The position numbers and the translations under genes are program-made. Positions 7,387-13,471 of a DNA stretch of 18,303 nt are shown one piece after another. The stretch's first letter is position 1. Every line of letters begins with the position of its first letter. This stretch comes from Leptotrichiaceae bacterium (GTDB lineage Bacteria; Fusobacteriota; Fusobacteriia; Fusobacteriales; Leptotrichiaceae). The notes below the pieces were generated by a model, which saw nothing but the letters and a program-made list of their open reading frames with translations, was not told where the DNA came from and made no database searches. The stretch is from positions 1 through 18,303 of the forward strand of contig JAUNKI010000021.1 in NCBI GenBank assembly GCA_030532815.1. The letters run 5' to 3'.

Positions 7387-8805
7387 ATGTACAATAATAG
7401 GAATGATGACTATAATACAGATATAATGGCTGATGATACTGATGAAATCCAGCTTTTTGATGAAGATGAGGATATAGGAAATATATCTGATTTTGAAGAA
7501 GATAATGAAAAAAACTCGAAAGGAAAATTTTCTTTTGGCGGAGGTGGCAACAGAAATAAGGAAAAGAAACCTCTTGATAAGAAAAACCTTCTCGTAATTA
7601 TGATAGCGGCAGGAATGTTTCTTATACTCGGTCTGCTTGCCGTTCCGGGAATGATAAAAAAATCAGCTGAAAAAAAACAGGCTGAAAGTGCCCAGAATCA
7701 AAGTGAAGAACAACCCGTATATACAGGAGAAGCGGATCAGAATACAGCTAACGGAACGGGAAATCTGGATGTGGGAGGGGCACAGGATGGTACAATAAAT
7801 ATAAATGAACCGTGTGATACTGTTAATCCCAACAATCCGTCCAATATAAATAATCCGAACTGTGCCAATATAGTGGCAAATCAGGGTCAGAATCAGGGCT
7901 TCCCTCCGGTAACAGGTCAGCAGCAGGCACCTGTATATTCATCGGCTCCGCCTATAATACAGGAAATTCCTGAACCTTATAAACCTGAACCTTATCAGCC
8001 GAGAAATATACAGAAACCGTCATCAGGTTCATTAAATTCTCTTTCAGGAGGAAACTCGTCTGGCGGGCATTCAAATAATTTACAAAGTTCCAATAACGGC
8101 GGAGCATTGACAGGGCAGCAAAATTCCCAAAATGATACGGGAAGTGTACAGAATCAGCCGAGAATAAGACCTAAAATACAGCCGAGAGCTGATGGAGTAA
8201 ATACATTTTCTTTGCAGCAGGGAAGTTATATACCTATTGCAATAACAACACAGATGAATAGTGACAATCCTTCATATTTTATGGCGATAGTGTCGGAAAA
8301 TGTATATTCCAAAGATGGAAGGCATAAGGTACTTATACCTATGGGAAGTAAGTTGATAGGGAATTATATGGCTTTAAAGAATAATAACGATACGAGAATG
8401 TTTATGGTAGTGGATAAAATAATACTTCCGAATAATAGAATAATAACATTTGACAATGCCAATATAATAGATCTTAAAGGAGAAATAGGAGCAAAGGGTC
8501 AACTGAACACGAAGTTTCTCCAGCGGTTGGGAAAAACTCTGCTTGCTGTTTCATTCAGTATTGCGGATCTTGCACTGGATTACAGGAAAGCAAAAGCTCT
8601 GGCAAGAAATTCCGACAGGGTTACAAGAGCTACTTGGGAAGATCTTGTAAATGATCCTGTGGATTCTGTAAAGGATACTATGGATGTCATAGATAAATCA
8701 TGGAATTCTGTGAAAAACCGTATAAAAATTCCTATAGGAACAAGACTTAATGTTCTTACGGGAAATGAAATAATACTTGAAGAATATAAAAAACGTTCTT
8801 ATTAA
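7387..8805 (+). CDS. virB10: VirB10/TrbI-family type IV secretion channel protein (472 aa)
   Basis: VirB10 spans both membranes and links the inner-membrane energy source to the outer-membrane pore. All parts are present: an acidic cytoplasmic N-terminus (1-45), a basic stretch, one membrane helix (about 68-90), a long Gln/Asn/Pro/Ser-rich periplasmic linker (about 100-268), and a C-terminal TrbI domain (about 275-463). That domain shows YIPIAITTQM, VLIPMGSKLIGNY (315-327) and KIPIGTRLNVLTGNEIIL (447-464), the P-x-G-x-x-h-x-G signatures. Between them lies the helical insertion around residues 380-440 that carries the outer-membrane antenna in known structures. The linker has a proline-rich part (EIPEPYKPEPYQPR, about 193-206) and two Cys (143 and 159) around an Asn/Pro-rich loop. 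The ATG at 7387 follows AAAGGGGG. It is the last gene of the cluster; an AT-only inverted repeat overlaps its stop. Confidence 0.88.
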   Translation: MYNNRNDDYNTDIMADDTDEIQLFDEDEDIGNISDFEEDNEKNSKGKFSFGGGGNRNKEKKPLDKKNLLVIMIAAGMFLILGLLAVPGMIKKSAEKKQAESAQNQSEEQPVYTGEADQNTANGTGNLDVGGAQDGTININEPCDTVNPNNPSNINNPNCANIVANQGQNQGFPPVTGQQQAPVYSSAPPIIQEIPEPYKPEPYQPRNIQKPSSGSLNSLSGGNSSGGHSNNLQSSNNGGALTGQQNSQNDTGSVQNQPRIRPKIQPRADGVNTFSLQQGSYIPIAITTQMNSDNPSYFMAIVSENVYSKDGRHKVLIPMGSKLIGNYMALKNNNDTRMFMVVDKIILPNNRIITFDNANIIDLKGEIGAKGQLNTKFLQRLGKTLLAVSFSIADLALDYRKAKALARNSDRVTRATWEDLVNDPVDSVKDTMDVIDKSWNSVKNRIKIPIGTRLNVLTGNEIILEEYKKRSY

Positions 8806-9256
8806 CAGGATTATATGTTAATACTGAAGAGAAAATTCAAGATAAAAAGTTTTATAATTAAAATAAATATAAATATTTCATTATCTAAAAATATACTCTA
8901 ATTATAAATAATATATTTTTGAAATTAAGAAGAATGTTTCATGAGTCAAAAAGATTTTGACTATAAAAATGTACAAAATTTGTGATTGGATATATTTTCC
9001 TACTTATAAAACAGTTTCATGAAATTTTCTTACTGATGTATAGTAAGAATGCAGCTGAAACAAAATAAGTAAACCTATAATAAAGTTTGTAATATTTTTT
9101 ATTTTTCTATCAATTATAGTGAAATGCATTTAAAGTCAGACTGAAAATAGTATAATTTAAATAATTCAGTCAGATTTTAAATCAGTTTCACTATATTTTT
9201 AAATGTAGCTATTGTTATAAATATGGATGCTGTTAACAATAAAAAATAAAATATAT
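8806..9256. other. Gene-free, AT-rich intergenic segment with several inverted repeats
   Basis: No reading frame with a ribosome site is visible on either strand. An AT-rich inverted repeat, ATTAACA...TGTTAAT, overlaps the virB10 stop (8801-8807 with 8816-8822) but has no T run. AGTCAAAA...TTTTGACT (8944-8951 with 8955-8962) makes an 8-bp stem with a 3-nt loop. GTTTCA...TTCTTACT pairs with AGTAAGAA...TGAAAC (9014-9061) as a two-part stem. A larger palindrome follows at 9115-9195. The word CAGTTTCA recurs at 9012 and 9183. The segment separates the secretion cluster from the sugar operon and may be the edge of a mobile element, but I see no att-like direct repeat, tRNA or integrase. Confidence 0.6.
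9115..9195. repeat. 81-bp imperfect palindrome (MITE-like or large hairpin)
   Basis: The 31-nt arms at 9115-9145 and 9165-9195 pair at 26 of 31 positions, with a 19-nt AT-only loop. The outer ten bases (TATAGTGAAA / TTTCACTATA) and the inner seven (GACTGAA / TTCAGTC) are perfect. TTTTT follows at 9196-9200, so it could act as a terminator on the + strand. The ends are TA dinucleotides, as expected for a small element inserted at TA by an IS630/Tc1-type transposase. That is inference from one copy; a structured RNA is equally possible. Confidence 0.5.
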
Positions 9257-9306
9257 GACCTCTAAAAGTTGAATCTGGAAAGGAAGCAATTTGGGAGGTC
9301 TATTTT
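9257..9306 (+). terminator. Terminator-like hairpin upstream of the sugar operon
   Basis: GACCTCT (9257-9263) pairs with GGAGGTC (9294-9300, one G-U pair). Above a small internal loop, AAGTTG (9266-9271) pairs with CAATTT (9287-9292). The loop is 15 nt and TATTTTT follows immediately. On the minus strand the hairpin is also followed by a T-rich run, so it may work both ways. Because a candidate promoter lies just downstream (9314-9342), it more likely insulates the operon from upstream transcription than attenuates it. Confidence 0.55.
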
Positions 9307-9313
9307 TAGTATT

Positions 9314-9342
9314 TTAACAGTTTTCAGATACATTCTTATAAG
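9314..9342 (+). promoter_or_regulatory. Candidate promoter for the PTS/mannosidase operon
   Basis: TTAACA (9314-9319, five of six) and TATAAG (9337-9342, five of six) are separated by 17 nt, giving a start near 9349 and a leader of about 85 nt. The leader holds an inverted repeat TTTTCA/TGAAAA (9354-9359 with 9368-9373), a possible regulator site. A second, weaker pair, TTGCAA (9384-9389) and TATTAT (9406-9411) with a 16-nt spacer, lies closer to the first gene. Confidence 0.5.
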
Positions 9343-9433
9343 ACGAAGAAATTTTTTCAAAAAAATTTGAAAAGTTTTAAATCTTGCAAAATAGGAAAAT
9401 AGATATATTATATGAATATAGGGAGAAATAAAT

Positions 9434-11485
9434 ATGATAAAAAAGAGACATTTTGATATTGTAAATTGTATTTTGGGTTCGGGAAATAAAGTAAATATAA
9501 AAGATATTTCAGAACTGTACAATGTAACGGACAGAAGTATACGGTATGATATAGATGAACTGAACAGTTTTTTTAAACGGAAGTACGGCAGGGAAATAAT
9601 AGAAGTATTCAACAATAAATTAACTGTATTTTATTCAGAAAAAGAAATAAAAGAAAAAATGGGGAATATAAAAATTGAGGAATATTCCATATCTGAAGAA
9701 GAGCGGTTAGAATTATTGAATTATGAAATTTTTCTTATGAAAAATCATTTTATATTGAATTACTTTTCTGAAAAATATAATTTCAGTAAATCAACATTAA
9801 GGCAGAGCTTAAAAAAATTAAATGAAAGAGCTTCCTGTTACAACATTTCAATAGATATGGATAATAAAGGCTATAAAGTAATCGGAAATGAAATAGATAT
9901 AAGGAAGTATATTATAAATATTTTGCGTCATTATTTTAAAATGGTGAAAGAGAAAGGTTTAAGGTATATTTCATTTAAAGAGACTGTTGAAAAGTTTTTA
10001 AAAACTTCCCGTCGGAAATATTTCAGGAAAATAATTAGGGAGATTTCCAAAGAAACTGAAAAAATTATTAGTGATGAGGCTTTTGAAACTTTGGAAATTT
10101 TTTTATCAGTTTCAGAGCTAAGAAATGAAAAAGGAGATTTTATAAAAAAAGAAGTCGAAAATAATAATTTTTTAGTCGGAACTCCTGAATTTAAAACAAT
10201 AGCAAAAAAAATGGAAAAAATCGAAAATATTTATGAAAAAGATATACTTTATTTTACTGATTTTTACTTAGGTTCTTATTCCTATAATCCGGAATATTCA
10301 TATTTTCTTAACTGGATTATGATAGAAAGCATGATAAATAAATTTCTGGAAAAACTGAGTGCAAAATTACAGGTAAACTTAAGTAAGGATACGATATTAA
10401 GGAAAGAACTGCTGAATCATTTAAAACCTGCGATTTACAGAATGAAAAATAAACTGCAGTTGACAGAATCTATTTTGGAGGATGTAAAAAATACTTATTT
10501 TGATTTATACAAAAAAACAGAGGAAAGTTTAAAAGACATTTCGGAATTTATAAACATTCCTTTTGATAATGAAGAAACGGCATTTATAACAATAATGGTT
10601 CAGAGGGCGGTAGAAAGAAACAGTTCTGGAAATACTTCCCGAAAGGGACCTAAAGTTCTCATAGTATGTGGTCTCGGATATAGCAGTTCAAGATTTTTAT
10701 ATGAAAATATAAGTAGCCGCTTTCAAGTAAATATAATCGACATTATTCCCTTTAATCAGTTGGAAAATTATAATTATTTAAAAAGAGCCGATATTGTCAT
10801 ATCCACACTGGATTTTAGTCTGGAAGGTATAGATGTCATAACGGTCAATCCCATTATGAATGAAGATGATATTATAAAACTGAAAAATTACGGATTTACG
10901 GAAAGAAAAAGCAAAATAAAACTGTCTGAACTGTTAAGCTGTATAAAAAATATTTCCGATGAAGATAAACTGAAAGAAAAGCTGATGACTGATTTCGGTG
11001 AAAATATTTATGATGATACAAAACGGAAAAAAGACCGAAAGAAAAAATTCGGAAATCTCGTATTTCCGGATAGCATCAAGCTGAATGTTGAAATCGGAAC
11101 TTTGGACGAGCTGATAGAATTTACGGGAAATATAATGGTAAATTCAGGGCTGACATATTCAGGATATATTGAAGAGCTGAAAAATCAAGTTACTCAATAT
11201 GGAAAATATATTTTAATAGGAGACAGAACAATTCTGCCTCACGGTCAGCTTTTGAAAAATGTGAAGAAAACAGGATTTTCAATAATAACTTTAAAAAACG
11301 AAGTTGAATTTTTCGGGAATGAAATAAAAATTGTAATATGTCTTGCTTCAAGGCATAAAGATGAACATCTTCAGGCTGTTCTTGAATTAAATGAATATCT
11401 TAAGAAGCCTGAATTTGAAAATGAACTGTTAAGTAAGAAAACTCCCGAAGAATTGATAAACTATTTAAAAGATTTGGGAGAATAG
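9434..11485 (+). CDS. PRD-containing transcriptional activator with EIIB and EIIA domains (MtlR/ManR/LicR type, 683 aa)
   Basis: These regulators bind DNA and are switched by PTS phosphorylation of histidines in their PRDs and of residues in EIIB/EIIA-like domains. Domains in order: a helix-turn-helix (about 5-45, ISELYNVTDRSIRYDIDEL), a second one (about 105-150, YNFSKSTLRQSLKKLNE), PRD1 (about 195-300), PRD2 (about 305-398, LLNHLKPAIYR with His329), an EIIB-like domain (about 406-500, VLIVCGLGYSSSR with Cys412), and an EIIA-like domain (about 540-680, ILPHGQLL with His603, plus His645). In PRD1 the usual LxxHL His is Phe (LEIFLSVSELR, residue 223); the second PRD2 His, normally in a TLHF-like motif, is Met (TIMVQRAVER). 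Only His329 remains as a canonical PRD site. GGGAGAA precedes the ATG at 9434. As the first gene of the operon it probably also controls its own expression. Confidence 0.88.
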   Translation: MIKKRHFDIVNCILGSGNKVNIKDISELYNVTDRSIRYDIDELNSFFKRKYGREIIEVFNNKLTVFYSEKEIKEKMGNIKIEEYSISEEERLELLNYEIFLMKNHFILNYFSEKYNFSKSTLRQSLKKLNERASCYNISIDMDNKGYKVIGNEIDIRKYIINILRHYFKMVKEKGLRYISFKETVEKFLKTSRRKYFRKIIREISKETEKIISDEAFETLEIFLSVSELRNEKGDFIKKEVENNNFLVGTPEFKTIAKKMEKIENIYEKDILYFTDFYLGSYSYNPEYSYFLNWIMIESMINKFLEKLSAKLQVNLSKDTILRKELLNHLKPAIYRMKNKLQLTESILEDVKNTYFDLYKKTEESLKDISEFINIPFDNEETAFITIMVQRAVERNSSGNTSRKGPKVLIVCGLGYSSSRFLYENISSRFQVNIIDIIPFNQLENYNYLKRADIVISTLDFSLEGIDVITVNPIMNEDDIIKLKNYGFTERKSKIKLSELLSCIKNISDEDKLKEKLMTDFGENIYDDTKRKKDRKKKFGNLVFPDSIKLNVEIGTLDELIEFTGNIMVNSGLTYSGYIEELKNQVTQYGKYILIGDRTILPHGQLLKNVKKTGFSIITLKNEVEFFGNEIKIVICLASRHKDEHLQAVLELNEYLKKPEFENELLSKKTPEELINYLKDLGE

Positions 11486-11496
11486 GAGATAGAGTG

Positions 11497-11931
11497 ATGA
11501 AAAATTTTATAAATTCGGAAAATATTATACTGGATCTTGAGGCTGAAAATAAAAATACCGTAATAGAGAAAATGGTGGATACAATATCCGATAAGGCACT
11601 TATTGACAGGGAGAAATTTATTGAAGATATCTTAAAAAGAGAGGAAATCGAAAATACCGTTGTCGGATTTAAAGTGGCAGTTCCACATGGAAAGTCGGAT
11701 TATATAAAATATCCCAAAATAGTTTTTGCAAGACTGAAAAATGAAATATTTTGGGGAGATAATGAAGAAAATGTAAAATTTATATTTTTATTGGGAGTTC
11801 CTCTGATTTCAGCCAATGAACATATAAATATTCTCATGAAACTGTCCAAAAAGATTTTAAATATTGAATTTAGAAAAAGTCTGGAAAAAACAGATGATAA
11901 AAATGAAATATTAAAATTAATATTAGAATAA
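11497..11931 (+). CDS. PTS fructose/mannitol-family EIIA protein (144 aa)
   Basis: This is a free-standing EIIA, which accepts phosphate from HPr on a histidine and passes it to EIIB. The active site is visible as AVPHGKSD, with His64 the likely phosphorylated residue; the C-terminal half keeps the family pattern FLLGVPL...NEHINILMKLSKKI, with the conserved second His (about 109). I chose the ATG at 11497 rather than the in-frame GTG at 11494, because AGGAG (11484-11488) then lies at 8 nt instead of 5. The gene starts 11 nt after the regulator and is followed after 21 nt by EIIB. In E. coli MngA the A, B and C parts are fused; here they are separate. Confidence 0.9.
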   Translation: MKNFINSENIILDLEAENKNTVIEKMVDTISDKALIDREKFIEDILKREEIENTVVGFKVAVPHGKSDYIKYPKIVFARLKNEIFWGDNEENVKFIFLLGVPLISANEHINILMKLSKKILNIEFRKSLEKTDDKNEILKLILE

Positions 11932-11952
11932 AAAATAAAGGAGATGAAAATT

Positions 11953-12261
11953 ATGAAAAGGATTGTTGCAGTATGTGCCTGTCCTATGGGACTTGCACAT
12001 ACATTTATGGCTGCAGATTCACTGGAAAAAGCGGCAAAGGAACTGGGAGTGGAAATTAAAATAGAAACTCAGGGAGTTGACGGTATTCAGAATGAGCTGA
12101 CGAAAAAAGATATATCCGAAGCAGATGCCGTAATTCTGGCTTTGGCAATTACACCTCAGGGAATGGAGAGATTTGAAGAAAGTGACCCTTATGAGATAAC
12201 TTTAAAGGAAGCTATCAGAGAAGGGAAGGAAATCTTAGAGGAAATAGTAAATGAACTTTAA
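11953..12261 (+). CDS. PTS fructose-family EIIB protein (102 aa)
   Basis: EIIB carries phosphate on a cysteine and hands it to the sugar bound to EIIC. The sequence starts MKRIVAVCACPMGLAHTFMAADSLEKAA, matching the fructose-family loop CPTGxAHTxMAA, with Cys10 the phospho-acceptor. The common Thr is Met here (CPMG), a mild deviation. The rest (IKIETQGVDGIQNELT...ISEADAVILALAI) is typical: a conserved ETQG segment, then the IxxAD strand. I chose the ATG at 11953 because AGGAG (11939-11943) lies 9 nt before it; the upstream in-frame ATG at 11944 would directly abut the ribosome site. The length is normal for a single EIIB domain. Confidence 0.92.
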   Translation: MKRIVAVCACPMGLAHTFMAADSLEKAAKELGVEIKIETQGVDGIQNELTKKDISEADAVILALAITPQGMERFEESDPYEITLKEAIREGKEILEEIVNEL

Positions 12262-12288
12262 ATTATAAAAAATAGAGGAGGCATTGAA

Positions 12289-13470
12289 ATGGCTAAATTA
12301 AAAAGAAGAAAAAACAGTTTCTGGCAGGAATTTTATAAGCATCTGATGACGGGAATATCATACATGATACCTGTACTGATAATGGGAGGACTTATAGGAG
12401 CATTTTCACAGGTTATTCCCTATGTGATTTTTAAAATTGATCCGAGTGTTTCCATACTTGATGCAGTCAAGTCAGGACAGTATACAGGAATGAGTCTTCA
12501 ATTACTGAAACTGGCTTCACTTATGGAAAGCTTCGGATTTACCCTGTTCGGATTTGCAATTCCTATGTTTGCAGCATTTGTTGCCAATTCAATAGGTGGA
12601 AAAACCGCGTTGGCTGCGGGATTTATAGGAGGATATGTTGCAAATAAGCCGATAGCCGTAATAGGACAGGTAGAAGGAGTATGGGATAAAATTACTCCTG
12701 TTCCGTCAGGATTTTTAGGTGCATTTGCCATTGCATTGATTACAGGATATTTTGTAAAATATTTGAATAAGAGTATAAATCTTCCTAAAAACTGGCTGGC
12801 ATTTAAATCGACATTCCTTATTCCTTTACTGTCGTCTCTTTTCTGTATGATAGTGATGATTTTTATTATAACTCCCATAGGAGGCTGGATAAATTTACAG
12901 ATAAGAGCATTGCTACAGGCGGCGGGAGCGGCAGGAGAATATGTGTATGCTCTTGTATTGTCGGCGACAACGGCGTTCGACTTGGGAGGTCCTGTAAATA
13001 AGGCGGCAGGATTTGTAGCTCTGGGATTTACAACTGAAAAAGTATTGCCGATAACGGCGAGAACAATAGCAATAGTTACTCCGTCAATCGGGCTCGGTCT
13101 TTCAACGTTGATAGACAGAAAACTGGTAGGAAGAAGAGTTTACAACAGTGAGTTTTATGATGCAGGAAAGACGTCAATTTTCCTGGCTTTTATGGGAATT
13201 TCCGAAGGAGCGATACCTTTTGCCCTTGAAAATCCGGGATTTACTATTCCATTGTATGTAGTTTCTTCAGTAATCGGAGCATTTTCAGCTATTGCATTGG
13301 GAGCGGTACAGTGGTTTCCTGAATCGGCAGTGTGGGCATGGCCGTTAGTAAAGAACCTTCCTTCATATATGTTGGGAATAGTCGTAGGTTCCGTTATTAT
13401 AGCAATATGTAACGTTCTGTACAGAAATAAACTGATTAAAGAGGGAAGACTGGAAGTGGACGAGGATTAA
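12289..13470 (+). CDS. PTS fructose-family EIIC sugar permease (393 aa)
   Basis: This is the membrane channel subunit that binds and translocates the sugar. The N-terminal KHLMTGISYMIPVLIMGG is the usual fructose-EIIC entry (hLlTGvSxMiPhhhxGG). Further motifs are FDLGGPVNKAAGF (about 231-243) and MGISEGAIPFALENP (about 303-317); the latter is the family's GxxEGAIPF signature near the substrate site. About nine to ten hydrophobic spans can be traced. No EIIA or EIIB domain is attached. The ATG at 12289 is preceded by GAGGAGG, and the mannosidase gene begins one base after the stop, so transport and hydrolysis are closely coupled. The substrate is not readable from the sequence; the neighbouring GH38 enzyme suggests an alpha-mannoside such as 2-O-alpha-mannosyl-D-glycerate. 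Confidence 0.92.
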   Translation: MAKLKRRKNSFWQEFYKHLMTGISYMIPVLIMGGLIGAFSQVIPYVIFKIDPSVSILDAVKSGQYTGMSLQLLKLASLMESFGFTLFGFAIPMFAAFVANSIGGKTALAAGFIGGYVANKPIAVIGQVEGVWDKITPVPSGFLGAFAIALITGYFVKYLNKSINLPKNWLAFKSTFLIPLLSSLFCMIVMIFIITPIGGWINLQIRALLQAAGAAGEYVYALVLSATTAFDLGGPVNKAAGFVALGFTTEKVLPITARTIAIVTPSIGLGLSTLIDRKLVGRRVYNSEFYDAGKTSIFLAFMGISEGAIPFALENPGFTIPLYVVSSVIGAFSAIALGAVQWFPESAVWAWPLVKNLPSYMLGIVVGSVIIAICNVLYRNKLIKEGRLEVDED

Positions 13471-13471
13471 T

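Noticed and set aside
8801..8822. ATTAACA/TGTTAAT inverted repeat at the virB10 stop as a terminator
   Set aside because: The stem is seven AT-rich pairs, overlaps the coding end and has no T tail; too weak to call a terminator.
9257..9300. Ribonucleic antiterminator (RAT) site for a BglG-type protein
   Set aside because: The downstream regulator has DNA-binding helix-turn-helix domains, not an N-terminal CAT RNA-binding domain, and a better promoter lies after the hairpin.
9262..9615. 117-codon minus-strand reading frame overlapping the start of the PTS regulator
   Set aside because: Most of it is antisense to a clear helix-turn-helix coding region, it has no family resemblance, and it runs across the terminator-like hairpin and the promoter region.
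12498..12878. 126-codon minus-strand frame inside EIIC
   Set aside because: It is antisense to a strongly conserved PTS permease and has no independent support.
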